Shown here: positions 33,289-41,611 of the stretch, piece by piece | How positions within the stretch are numbered: the stretch's first letter is position 1 | Layout: the number at the start of each line of letters is the position of its first letter | Assembly (NCBI RefSeq): GCF_017305915.1 | Contig: NZ_JAFKJN010000030.1 | Location: 1 to 64,000 of the forward strand | Reading direction: 5' to 3' | Length of the DNA stretch: 64,000 nucleotides | Source: Reyranella sp. | GTDB taxonomy: Bacteria; Pseudomonadota; Alphaproteobacteria; Reyranellales; Reyranellaceae | Program-made: the position numbers and the translations under genes | Notes under the pieces: model-generated | The model's database searches: none | Told to the model about the DNA's origin: nothing | Seen by the model: only the letters and a program-made list of their open reading frames with translations

Positions 33289-34564
33289 CGAGCTCGGCCA
33301 TCGTTGCGTCGAAGACGCCGAGGAATTCCTCCGCATCGCGCTGCGCGAAGACCAGCGGCGGCCGGATCTTCACGACGTTCTTGAACGCGCCGGCATTGCT
33401 CGTCAGGAAGCCCCTGTCCTTCAGGCGATTGATGACCTCGACCGCCTTGTCCATATCGGGTGTCCGGGCCGCGTCGGTCTTGGCGATCTCGACGCCGATG
33501 AAGAGGCCGTGGCCGCGGACATCGGCGACCGAGGCGAAGCGTCCCTTGCGCTGGCTGAGCGCCGATTTCAGGAACGCCCCCACCTTGGCGACGTTCTCGG
33601 CCAAGCCGTCGCGCTCGATGACGTCGACCACCGCCATGCCGACCGCCGCCTGCAACGGGCTCGAGGCGAAGGTGTTGAAATAGCGCGTGGCACTGCGGAA
33701 GCCTTCGACCAGCGCGCGGCTCGCGGCGGTCGCCGCCAGCGGCAGGCCGTTGCCCATCGGCTTGCCGGTCACGACGATGTCGGGCGTGAAGCCGGTGACG
33801 TCGTAGCCCCACCAGCGGCCGGTGCGGCAGTAGCCGGCCTGGACCTCGTCGGCGATCACCACGCCGCCGGCGGCGCGCACGATCTCCGCGGCGCGCGGCA
33901 TGAAGCCTCGCGGGATGTCGGGCAATCCCTCGTTGGCCAGGATCGAGCACACGATCAGCCCGGCGAAGCCCGCGCCGTCCTTCTCGAGAGTCGCGATCGC
34001 CTCGCGCAGGCGGTCGAGATAGGCCTCCGTGAGGTCGGCTTCGCTGGCGCCGGGCACCAGCGGGCGCAGCATCTCCGGGAAGGGAATGGCGCAGACGTCG
34101 CCGGCCGCGTTGCGGCCTACACCGATCCGATTGAGCTTGGCGACCGCCTCGCTGTTGCCGTGATAGGTCGCGTTGGTGCAGACGATGCCGGTCTTTCCGG
34201 TCGCGAGCCGCGCCATGCGGAGCGCCACCTCGTTGGCTTCCGTGCCGGAGCAACTGAAGATCACACTCTCGATGGTGGGGCCGTGCAGACCCGCCAGGCG
34301 CTCGGCGAAGGCGACGATGCCTTCGTGCAGATAGCGGCTGTGGACGTTGAGCGTGGCCTGCTGGCGGGCCATCGCCTCGACGACATCGGGGTTGGCGTGA
34401 CCGACGCAGGGCACGTTGTTGTACATGTCGACGTAGCGGCGACCGTCGGCATCGTACACGTAAACGCCCTCGCCCCGCACGATGTGCAGGGGCGCGTCGT
34501 AGAACAGCGGGGCGCCGGCCCCCAACGCGCGGTCACGGCGAACGGCAAGTGTCGCTGAACTCAT
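33281..34564 (-). CDS. Class III PLP-dependent aminotransferase / phospho-lyase-like
   Basis: A 427-residue fold-type I PLP enzyme. Landmarks are FSCSGTEANEVALRMAR (phosphate-binding region), VVIADEVQAGYCRTGRWWGY (Asp holding the pyridine nitrogen) and the Schiff-base lysine in DIVVTGKPMGNGLPLAA. The long AGXT2/ethanolamine-phosphate phospho-lyase branch has the same N-terminal GVYVYDADGRRYVDMYNNV pattern. ATG 34564 is chosen; the frame is open further upstream without support. Co-transcribed with the overlapping kinase gene. Confidence 0.88.
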   Translation of the reverse strand: MSSATLAVRRDRALGAGAPLFYDAPLHIVRGEGVYVYDADGRRYVDMYNNVPCVGHANPDVVEAMARQQATLNVHSRYLHEGIVAFAERLAGLHGPTIESVIFSCSGTEANEVALRMARLATGKTGIVCTNATYHGNSEAVAKLNRIGVGRNAAGDVCAIPFPEMLRPLVPGASEADLTEAYLDRLREAIATLEKDGAGFAGLIVCSILANEGLPDIPRGFMPRAAEIVRAAGGVVIADEVQAGYCRTGRWWGYDVTGFTPDIVVTGKPMGNGLPLAATAASRALVEGFRSATRYFNTFASSPLQAAVGMAVVDVIERDGLAENVAKVGAFLKSALSQRKGRFASVADVRGHGLFIGVEIAKTDAARTPDMDKAVEVINRLKDRGFLTSNAGAFKNVVKIRPPLVFAQRDAEEFLGVFDATMAELDG

Positions 34565-34853
34565 GGTCGGCCCTTGGTTTCTCATCGACGGCGGGCGCGA
34601 CCATAGCACTGCCGGAAGCCGGAACATGAGTCCTTCAAGCGGGCGCGACGATCGCCCTTCGGTGACCGGCGCAACCACGCCCGGCACGTCCTTGCGCTCG
34701 ACGGCGCTCCACAGACTTTGCGTCGAGGGCAGCACTTCCCAATGAATTTCGCGCGCTCGCGGTCCTTCGCGTTCGCGAAGGCCGGCAATAGCCTGTACGA
34801 TCGACCCGGTGGTGCTGGAGATCTGGTCAAGCCGGGCCGCTCGAAGGACCGCC

Positions 34854-35651
34854 ATGAGTCGGGAAGTCTACGAGGTCTATGCCATCAAGTACGCAACGCG
34901 CGAGGGGACGCGCAGCGGCAACTTCATCGGCGGCGATCCGCACGATGCGCCGATGCCGATGGACTACTTCGTCTGGCCGATCCGCAATGCAGAGCGGACG
35001 TTCGTCGTCGACACCGGCTTCAGCGCGGCCATGGCGCAGCAGCGCAAACGCACGTTCCTCCGAACCCCGAGTGCGGGATTGGCCCTCCTGGGTGTCCGGG
35101 CCGCGACCGTGAAGGACGTGATCATCACCCACATGCACTACGACCATGTGGGCACATTCTTCGATTTTCCGGCAGCGCGATTCCATCTCCAGGATGCGGA
35201 GATGAGCTACGCGACCGGCCGGTACATGCGCCATGGCCGCTTCAACCACGGCTACGAAGTCGATGACGTCGTCGGCATGGTGAAGCTGGTCTTCAAGGAT
35301 CGCGTCCGCTTTCACTGCGGATCGGCCGAGCTCGTGCCGGGCATCAGCGTGCATCATATCGGCGGCCATACGGCCGGGCTGCAGTGCGTGCGGGTCGCGA
35401 CCGCCCGCGGCCGGGTCGTGCTGGCTTCGGACACCAGCCACTACTACGAGCATATGGAGACCGGCCGGGTCTTCCCGACCGCGTTCCATGTCGGCGAGAT
35501 GGTCGAAGGCTACGACAAGCTTCGCGCGCTTGCCGAGTCTCCGAAGCACATCATCCCGGGCCATGATCCGCTGGTCATGGAACGCTATCCGGCGCCCTCG
35601 AAGGACCTCGAAGGCGTCGTTGTCAGACTTGATGTGCCGCCGGTTTCGTGA
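34854..35651 (+). CDS. Metallo-beta-lactamase-fold lactonase (AHL-lactonase-like)
   Basis: A 265-residue protein with the dizinc motif ITHMHYDHVGTF (H-x-H-x-D-H), further ligands in HHIGGHTAGL and LASDTSHYYEHM, and IIPGHDPLVMERY. The overall pattern with the N-terminal YEVYAIKYATREGTRSGNFI is that of AttM/AiiB-type N-acyl-homoserine lactonases. It might quench quorum signals or open another lactone in the neighbouring catabolic set. Its 3' end overlaps the convergent amidohydrolase gene by 29 nt. Confidence 0.85.
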   Translation: MSREVYEVYAIKYATREGTRSGNFIGGDPHDAPMPMDYFVWPIRNAERTFVVDTGFSAAMAQQRKRTFLRTPSAGLALLGVRAATVKDVIITHMHYDHVGTFFDFPAARFHLQDAEMSYATGRYMRHGRFNHGYEVDDVVGMVKLVFKDRVRFHCGSAELVPGISVHHIGGHTAGLQCVRVATARGRVVLASDTSHYYEHMETGRVFPTAFHVGEMVEGYDKLRALAESPKHIIPGHDPLVMERYPAPSKDLEGVVVRLDVPPVS

Positions 35652-36585
35652 CCGAGAGACGGTAGAACGCCGCGGCATTCTTCCAGAAGAAGCGGTCTCG
35701 ATCGGCTTGCGAATAGCCCGAGAGCATCCGATCGAGAGAGCTGACGAGCGTGCCGTAATCGACCCGCAATCCGGCGACCGGGAAATTGCTCGCGAAGATG
35801 CACCGTTCCATGCCGAAAATCGCGATCGCTTCCATGACGACGCGCCGGTTTGACTCGTACTCCCAAGCGCTGTCCTTCAAGCCGAACTCGGAGACCTTGA
35901 CATGAACGTTCGGCTCGCGAGCCAGTATCTCCATCGCTAGCCGCCATGCAGCAAGGCCCTCGTCCGTGCGATCCCACGGGAAGCCGGTATGATTCAGCAC
36001 GATCGGGGTGCGCGGGAATTGCCGGGCAACCTCGGCGGCTTCAGCGAGGTGCCAGCAAGGGACACGGAGATCCCAGGACAGCCCGTACTTCTCGAGCAGT
36101 GCGAAGCCGCGCAGCCACTTGTCGTCCTGCATGGTGCCGGGCGCACCCGGCGTCGCGGCGCCCGGACGGAGGGACGTCACCGGCTTCGACCGGATCCCGC
36201 GCACCAGGGGAAACTGCGACTGGGCGGCAAGGATCTCTTCCGCATTCTCGGTGTGGAACCATGCATGTGCGACAATGGCGCCGGGAAATCCGTGGCGTGC
36301 ATTCACTTCCGTCAGCCACCGCGTTTCGGCGACCTGCTGCGTGCGATCCATCTCGGCTTCGCAATGCACGGTCGTCAGGACGTTGTGGGCGCATGAATCC
36401 CGCAGATAGTCCTCCGGGAGATAGTTGCGCTTGATCGCCTCGTACGAACCCAGGAAGAAGTGAGGCTCGGGCCGGTCGGTGAGAAACGGATAACGGTTCG
36501 CCTTCAGGTCCCAGAGGTGGTGGTGAGCGTCGATCAGCGTGACGGCGCCGGGCGCTTCGTTCCATTCGCCCCTGATTGTCCTCAT
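35623..36585 (-). CDS. Amidohydrolase-family protein (fuconolactonase/2-pyrone-4,6-dicarboxylate lactonase type)
   Basis: A 320-residue TIM-barrel hydrolase of the Amidohydro_2 family. VTLIDAHHHLWDL gives the H-x-H metal motif, VLNHTGFPWDR a third histidine, and CIFASNFPVAGLRVDYG the late region where the barrel normally has S-D-W/F-P; here it reads S-N-F-P. Family members open sugar or aromatic-derived lactones. ATG 36585 has GGAG about 8 nt upstream. It converges on the metallo-lactonase gene with a 29-bp overlap. Confidence 0.83.
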   Translation of the reverse strand: MRTIRGEWNEAPGAVTLIDAHHHLWDLKANRYPFLTDRPEPHFFLGSYEAIKRNYLPEDYLRDSCAHNVLTTVHCEAEMDRTQQVAETRWLTEVNARHGFPGAIVAHAWFHTENAEEILAAQSQFPLVRGIRSKPVTSLRPGAATPGAPGTMQDDKWLRGFALLEKYGLSWDLRVPCWHLAEAAEVARQFPRTPIVLNHTGFPWDRTDEGLAAWRLAMEILAREPNVHVKVSEFGLKDSAWEYESNRRVVMEAIAIFGMERCIFASNFPVAGLRVDYGTLVSSLDRMLSGYSQADRDRFFWKNAAAFYRLSVTKPAAHQV

Positions 36586-36683
36586 GACCGTTTCTCCGGG
36601 AACTCGCGATTTGGGTCGATCAGTCTTCTCCACTATCATCATCGAGAGTGACACGTCGCCTTTGGCGTCACTCCGGAGGCTGC

Positions 36684-37619
36684 ATGGCGCTGCTCATCGT
36701 CAACCTGGACAAGGTCATCGGCAATGCCCAGGCATTTCGCGATGCATTCAAGGAGCAGCTTCCCGATCTGCCGATTCGCTTCTGGCCCGATGCCGGCGAG
36801 TTGAAGGACATCGAATACCTCGCGTTCATGCATCCGGATTTCGACCAGCTCCCCGCCTTCCCGAACCTGAAGGCCATGTTCAGCCGTTCGGCCGGCGTGG
36901 AGAGCTTCGTCCAGCATCCGAAGCTGCCGAAGGTCCCGCTCGGCAAGGTGGAACCATCGGGCGGCGATCCGATGATGACGGAGTACACCGTCATGCACGT
37001 CCTGCGCCTCCATCGCGACATGCCGGCCTACCAGGCGGCCCAGGCGAGGAAGGAGTGGCGCAGGGTACCGATCGTGCGGCCGGAGCAACGGCGCGTCGGC
37101 TTCCTGGGCTTCGGCATGATGGCCAAGGCGCCGGCGCTGGTCCTGCAGTCGCTGGGCTTCAAGGTTTCCGCGTGGGTTCGCTCACCGCGTGAGGCCGCAG
37201 AGGTCCCCCTCTTCCACGGCCCCGATCAGCTTGAGTCATTCCTCGGCCAGACCGACATCGCTGTCTGCCTGTTGCCGCTGACGCCGGAAACCGAGGGCAT
37301 CTTCTGCACGCGCACGTTTGCCCTGATGCCGAAGGGAGCCATGCTGGTGAACATCGGGCGCGGCAAACACGTGGTCGAGAAAGACCTGATCGCCGCGCTC
37401 GATTCGGGCCAGCTCTCGTACGCCGCGCTTGACGCGCTGTGGCCCGAGCCGCTGCCGCAGGAGAGCCCGCTGTGGCTCCATCCCAAGGTCACGATCATGC
37501 CGCACGTGGCGCGGCGGCCGACCGTGAGCCAGCTGGTCACCGAGGTCGCCGCCAACATCCGCAGCCTGAAGGCGGGAGGACGGCTCCTGCAGGAAATCGA
37601 CGTCACGCAAGGCTATTGA
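36684..37619 (+). CDS. D-2-hydroxyacid dehydrogenase, GhrA-like
   Basis: A 311-residue NAD(P)H-dependent reductase of the glyoxylate/hydroxypyruvate reductase A group. It shows the Rossmann motif VGFLGFGMMAKAPALVLQSLGF, the substrate arginine in LVNIGRGKHVV, and PHVARRPTVSQLV with the catalytic histidine; S-R-S-A-G-V-E-S is also conserved. GGAGG lies 4 nt before ATG 36684. It is followed 2 nt later by a CitE-type lyase gene. Confidence 0.88.
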   Translation: MALLIVNLDKVIGNAQAFRDAFKEQLPDLPIRFWPDAGELKDIEYLAFMHPDFDQLPAFPNLKAMFSRSAGVESFVQHPKLPKVPLGKVEPSGGDPMMTEYTVMHVLRLHRDMPAYQAAQARKEWRRVPIVRPEQRRVGFLGFGMMAKAPALVLQSLGFKVSAWVRSPREAAEVPLFHGPDQLESFLGQTDIAVCLLPLTPETEGIFCTRTFALMPKGAMLVNIGRGKHVVEKDLIAALDSGQLSYAALDALWPEPLPQESPLWLHPKVTIMPHVARRPTVSQLVTEVAANIRSLKAGGRLLQEIDVTQGY

Positions 37620-37621
37620 CC

Positions 37622-38503
37622 GTGCCGGCGTACCGCAGCTTCCTGTTCGCGCCCGGCAACCATGCGCGGAAGGTCGCGAAGGTCTTCGACTGCGGCGCCG
37701 ACAACGTGATCCTCGACCTCGAGGATGCCGTCGCCAAAGCCGAGAAGGTCGCGACCCGCGCGCGCGTCGTGGAGGCGCTGAAAAGGCCGCACAAGGGCGG
37801 CGCATACATCCGGGTCAACGCCTTCAACACCGAGTTCTGTTACGGCGACGCCGTGGCGGTGGTCGGTCCCGGCCTCGATGGCATCATCCTGCCGATGGTC
37901 GAGAGCCGCGAGCAGATCGCAGCCTTCGATTGGCTGGTCGGCGCGCTCGAGCGCGAGCGCGGACTGCCGCCCGGCGGCGTCGACATCATCCCGATCATCG
38001 AAACGGCAAAGGGCATCGCCCATGCGCGCGCCATCGCCGCCGCCGGCACGCGGGTGAAGCGCATGGCCTTCGGCGCCGGCGACTACACCCTCGACGTGAA
38101 CATGGAGTGGACGCTCGCCGAGAGCGAGCTGGAGCATGCACGCGCCGAGATGGTCGTGGCGTCCCGCACCGCCGGCCTCGAAGCGCCGATCGACACCGTG
38201 TGGGTGCATATCAACGACCTCGAGGGCCTCGCGAGCTCCGCGAAGCGGGCCAGGCAGCTCGGCTTCCAGGGCAAGATGTGCATCTACCCGCCGCAAGTCG
38301 AGCGGGTGAACGCCGCGTTCACGCCGACCGAGACGGAGATCGCCTTTGCGAGACGCGTCGTCGCTGCTTTCGAGAAAGCCGAGCGCGACGGCTCCTCGTC
38401 GATCCAGCTCGACGGCTTCTTCATCGACTATCCGATCGTCTACAAGGCGCAGCGCACGCTCGACCTGGTCCGCGCCGCCGACGAGGCGACCTCCTCACCC
38501 TGA
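37622..38503 (+). CDS. HpcH/HpaI aldolase / citrate-lyase beta (CitE)-like protein
   Basis: A 293-residue TIM-barrel lyase. YRSFLFAPGNHARKVAKVFDCGADNVILDLEDAV is the CitE N-terminal pattern; LPMVESREQI holds the metal-binding Glu; GAGDYTLDVNMEWT carries the Asp/Glu near the acyl-CoA site; GKMCIYPPQVERVNAAF is the conserved C-terminal motif. Such enzymes cleave malyl-, citramalyl- or related CoA esters. Starts at GTG 37622, 2 nt after the dehydrogenase. Its stop codon lies inside the inverted repeat at 38493. Confidence 0.87.
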   Translation: MPAYRSFLFAPGNHARKVAKVFDCGADNVILDLEDAVAKAEKVATRARVVEALKRPHKGGAYIRVNAFNTEFCYGDAVAVVGPGLDGIILPMVESREQIAAFDWLVGALERERGLPPGGVDIIPIIETAKGIAHARAIAAAGTRVKRMAFGAGDYTLDVNMEWTLAESELEHARAEMVVASRTAGLEAPIDTVWVHINDLEGLASSAKRARQLGFQGKMCIYPPQVERVNAAFTPTETEIAFARRVVAAFEKAERDGSSSIQLDGFFIDYPIVYKAQRTLDLVRAADEATSSP

Positions 38504-38604
38504 GGAGCCGCGCGAAGCGCGGCGTCTCGAAGGGCGGCAACACGCACCGTGTTCATGGCCCACCCTTCGAGACGCGCCGCTTCGCGACGCTCCTCAGGGT
38601 GAGG
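38493..38604. repeat. Long inverted repeat at gene end
   Basis: A 112-bp imperfect palindrome. The left arm begins CCTCACCCTGAGGAG and the right arm ends CTCCTCAGGGTGAGG. The inner part (GCGTCTCGAAGGG against CCCTTCGAGACGC) also pairs, with mismatched GC-rich stretches between. It starts inside the CitE-like gene and provides its TGA stop. This pattern is a familiar interspersed repeat in alphaproteobacterial genomes and could also act as a terminator. Confidence 0.85.
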
Positions 38605-38634
38605 TGATTCTGCTCGCGCGTCGCCTGCGCCCCG

Positions 38635-39849
38635 TCAGATCACGCCTTCGGCTTCCAGGCCGCGCAAGTCCAAGGCGCTCATGCCCAGCAGACCGCCGTA
38701 GACCTCCGCATTGTGCTGGCCCAGGCCGGGGCCGAGCGAATCGATACCGCCCGGCGTGCCTGTGAGGCGAGGAACCACGTTCGGAACGGCGAGATCGCCG
38801 ACGCGCGGGTCGCTCACACGGGCGATGTTGCCGCGCGCCGCGTAGTGCGGGTCCTGGAAGATTTCGTCGACCGACGCCACGATACCGCACGGCACTTCCG
38901 CGGTTTCACACAGGCGAACGGCCTTCTGCTGCGTGTGCTTCTTCGCCCAATCGGCGACGAGGCCGTCGACCGCGGCGCGCTGCTTCTCACGCTGGGCGAC
39001 GGTGCCGTAGATGCCGTCGCCCGCCACCTCGGGCCGGCCCATCAGCCGGGCCATGCGCGCGAAGATCTTGTCGTTGGTGCAGGCAATGGCGATCCACCGT
39101 CCGTCACCGGTCTGGTAATGGCTGTGCGGACAGACGTTGGGGGCCGCCGCGCCCATCCGCTGGCGGATGAAGCCGACCTTGTCATAGGCGGGCGCCATCT
39201 CGTCGAGGATGCGGAAGATCGGCTCGTAAAGCCCGATGTCGATCTGCTGGCCCCGGCCGCCGGCATCGCGTGCGCGCAGCGCCATCATCACCCCGAGCGC
39301 GCCGTAGAGTCCGGCCATGTAGTCGGCGAGCGTGGCCGAGCCCGGTGTCACCGGCGGCCCGCCGGGATCGCCGGCCAGGAAGGAGATGCCGCCGAAGGCG
39401 TTGCCGATCCGCCCGAATCCGGGCTTGTGGCTGTAGGGCCCGGTCTGGCCGTAGCCGGAGACGCGCAGCATCACGAGGCGCGGGTTGACGCCGCTCAGCA
39501 CGTCCCAACCGAGACCCCAGCCTTCCAGCGTGCCCGGCTGGAAGTTCTCGGTCAGCGCGTCGGCCTTCGCGGCGAGCTTCTTGAGAATCGCCGCACCCTT
39601 GGGCGACTTGAGATTCAGCGTCACCGATTTCTTGTTGCGCGCTTCCGAGAGCCAAACCAGCGTGTCGCCACATGCGCTGACCGTGCCGAGCCTGCGGCAC
39701 GGGTCACCGACCTTGGGCTGCTCGACCTTGATCACCTCCGCGCCGAATTCCGCCATGATGGTCGCGCAATACGGCGCTGCGATGTAGGTGGCTATGTCGA
39801 TCACCCGTAGCCCGGCGAGCGGGCGGTTGTTGGGAGCACTGTCGGACAC
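38635..39849 (-). CDS. Class III (CaiB/BaiF) CoA-transferase
   Basis: A 404-residue family III CoA-transferase that swaps CoA between acids. Motifs: LAGLRVIDIATYIAAPYCATIMAEFGAEVIKVE, KKSVTLNLKSPKGA, and the nucleophilic Asp in GSATLADYMAGLYGALG. Length fits the family. It converges on the CitE-like gene across the long inverted repeat. With the hydroxyacid dehydrogenase and lyase it could form a CoA-dependent branch of carboxylic-acid breakdown, in the manner of succinyl-CoA:malate or itaconate systems. The substrate is unassigned. Confidence 0.92.
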   Translation of the reverse strand: MSDSAPNNRPLAGLRVIDIATYIAAPYCATIMAEFGAEVIKVEQPKVGDPCRRLGTVSACGDTLVWLSEARNKKSVTLNLKSPKGAAILKKLAAKADALTENFQPGTLEGWGLGWDVLSGVNPRLVMLRVSGYGQTGPYSHKPGFGRIGNAFGGISFLAGDPGGPPVTPGSATLADYMAGLYGALGVMMALRARDAGGRGQQIDIGLYEPIFRILDEMAPAYDKVGFIRQRMGAAAPNVCPHSHYQTGDGRWIAIACTNDKIFARMARLMGRPEVAGDGIYGTVAQREKQRAAVDGLVADWAKKHTQQKAVRLCETAEVPCGIVASVDEIFQDPHYAARGNIARVSDPRVGDLAVPNVVPRLTGTPGGIDSLGPGLGQHNAEVYGGLLGMSALDLRGLEAEGVI

Positions 39850-40154
39850 GACGCGGTTCCTTATCTACTTCTACTTCGCGAGCTGGCAGACTGCTGAGGC
39901 AGGCAGAGCTTGGCCAGCCCCTGCGGCACCTCCCAATGCGCACGTCACTTTCGGCAAGAGCGATACGTCTACCCTATCACGGCTCGCTTCACCGGGGTCG
40001 CCGCATCGGACCCTCATTGAGAATTCGCTCCGCGGTTCGGCGCCTGACTACTCTCGCGCGGCGTGTGCCTGCGCCGGAGGGACGCCACAACGCGCGTACT
40101 CCATCATGGCAACTCGTCAGTCTGGCGTAAGGGTGCTTGCATAGGGTTGATCGG
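39850..40154. other. Intergenic region, no gene recognised
   Basis: About 305 bp between the CoA-transferase start and a small plus-strand gene. It must contain the CoA-transferase promoter. No conserved ORF, repeat or RNA structure was recognised. Confidence 0.5.
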
Positions 40155-40352
40155 ATGGACGACCATTCCCGAACCCGAATTGTCGTGTCGCCGACCATGC
40201 TCAAGGCGGGCGCTGAGGCGCTGGCGCAATTTCGGCCTCTCGAAAACTACGCGCTCGCTGCAGAGATTTATCGAGCGATGGTACGTGAGGCCGTTCGCAC
40301 GGAGCGTTCGGCTCGACCACTTCACCTTCGGGACAGACGGGATGAAGGTTAA
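40155..40352 (+). CDS. Small hypothetical protein
   Basis: A 65-residue protein from ATG 40155. The core SPTMLKAGAEALAQFRPLENYALAAEIYRAMVRE resembles small conserved Rhizobiales proteins with an S/T-P-x-M-x-x-A-G-x-x-A-L pattern. No signal peptide or membrane segment. It is followed 5 nt later by another small frame, so the two may be co-expressed. Function unknown. Confidence 0.45.
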   Translation: MDDHSRTRIVVSPTMLKAGAEALAQFRPLENYALAAEIYRAMVREAVRTERSARPLHLRDRRDEG

Positions 40353-40357
40353 GCGCC

Positions 40358-40543
40358 GTGTTTCCGCAATGGCTATGGTCAAGACCTCGGCCCTTGGAGT
40401 TTCCTCTCTGGCTGTTGGCTGGCGACTTGGTCGAGATCGACGGCCATACCTATGTCTTCAGGGGCTTTGCCCAGCGCTTCACCGATCTCGAAGACATGCG
40501 GCGTCACTTGAACAGCGCATTTGGCAAACGTGCGCGCGATTGA
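40358..40543 (+). CDS. Small hypothetical protein
   Basis: A 61-residue frame with a plausible compact beta segment (LVEIDGHTYVFRGFAQRF) and a charged helical tail (TDLEDMRRHLNSAFGKRARD). It lies 5 nt after the previous small gene. No family is recognised, and it could be a chance frame. Confidence 0.35.
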   Translation: MFPQWLWSRPRPLEFPLWLLAGDLVEIDGHTYVFRGFAQRFTDLEDMRRHLNSAFGKRARD

Positions 40544-40880
40544 GGACTGCCACTCGTTAGCTCGGCCAACCTAACGGTGCCGGCGGGCCTGCGATGCCGT
40601 CGAGCATTGCGCGTAATCAGGTCGTATCCCCACTGCCCGTGCGCTTGAAGGCGTGCCGGCACTTGATCCCTATGCCGGACAAATGCGACGCGGCCACTCG
40701 GCCGTTGCCGGGAAGTGAATCGCTTGATCTCGATGCGCCAGTGAGGCTTACGCAAATCTGACAACGCGCACTCTTTCTTGAATCTTACGACGGCTAACGA
40801 ATTACGCGAATCTTACCTGCTGCCTCATTGCTTCCCCATCGGCACCGCTGTTAATCGACTCGCGTATTGGAGACGGGTCG
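40544..40880. other. Intergenic region upstream of the response regulator
   Basis: About 337 bp. A minus-strand frame (40504-40764, 86 codons) crosses it but shows no recognisable family and overlaps the end of another small frame. The AT-rich stretch around 40770-40830 is the likely promoter zone for the regulator at 40881. No clear operator was found. Confidence 0.4.
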
Positions 40881-41594
40881 ATGAGAATCCTCATCGCAGA
40901 AGACAACACTGCCTTTGCGCAGGTCCTTCAGGGACAGCTGAGAAAGTCGGCTATCGCTTCCGATCACGTGCAGACCGTCAAGGAAGCGGAGCAGGCGATC
41001 GCGTCGCTGCCTTACTCAGCCGTCATCCTGGATCTTGGGTTGCCCGATGGCGACGGGCTGGACCTGGTGCGCCGACTCAGGCAGGCCGGGAATGCGCTTC
41101 CGATTCTGATCATCAGCGCCCGTCACGGGCTCGACGATCGCGTGCTCGGGTTGCGTGTGGGTGCCGACGATTATCTGGCGAAGCCATTTTCCGTCGATGA
41201 GCTCATTGCGCGGCTACACGCCATAACACGCCGTCCTGGCACGATGGTCGGCGAGGTGCTGCATGCCGGCAATGTCTCGCTCGATACGGAGAGCCGGCAG
41301 GTCAACATCGGCAGCCATCGCTTCGTAGGCCGACTGCGCGAGGCTCTCATTCTCGAAGTGCTGATGCGCCACGAAGGGCACGTTGTTCGAAGGGGGTTTC
41401 TCTTCGATCAGCTCTATGGATTCGACGCGAAGGCCGATGCCAACACCGTCGATGTGCACATCCATCGATTGCGGCGACAACTCTCTGACATGGGTGCGAC
41501 CGTGGTTATACACACGATCCGAGGCGTTGGTTTCATGCTTGTGGGGTCGGGATCCGGCGCCGAACAGGTTGCCTCCCGGATCGACAAGCAATAG
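40881..41594 (+). CDS. OmpR/PhoB-family response regulator (orphan)
   Basis: A 237-residue regulator. The receiver domain (1-115) has the acidic pair in ILIAEDN, phospho-acceptor Asp in AVILDLGLPDGDG, Ser in LIISARHG and Lys in DYLAKPFS. The C-terminal winged-helix domain (about 130-225) ends HIHRLRRQLSDMGATVVIHTIRGVGFML. GGAGACGG precedes ATG 40881. No sensor kinase gene is adjacent. Instead an RND efflux operon follows by 17 nt, the usual target of CusR/CzcR-type regulators. Confidence 0.9.
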   Translation: MRILIAEDNTAFAQVLQGQLRKSAIASDHVQTVKEAEQAIASLPYSAVILDLGLPDGDGLDLVRRLRQAGNALPILIISARHGLDDRVLGLRVGADDYLAKPFSVDELIARLHAITRRPGTMVGEVLHAGNVSLDTESRQVNIGSHRFVGRLREALILEVLMRHEGHVVRRGFLFDQLYGFDAKADANTVDVHIHRLRRQLSDMGATVVIHTIRGVGFMLVGSGSGAEQVASRIDKQ

Positions 41595-41611
41595 CGGTGT
41601 GAGTTCGGTAC

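Noticed and set aside
40504..40764. An 86-codon minus-strand frame
   Set aside because: No recognisable family, no good ribosome-binding site, and it overlaps the end of another small frame.
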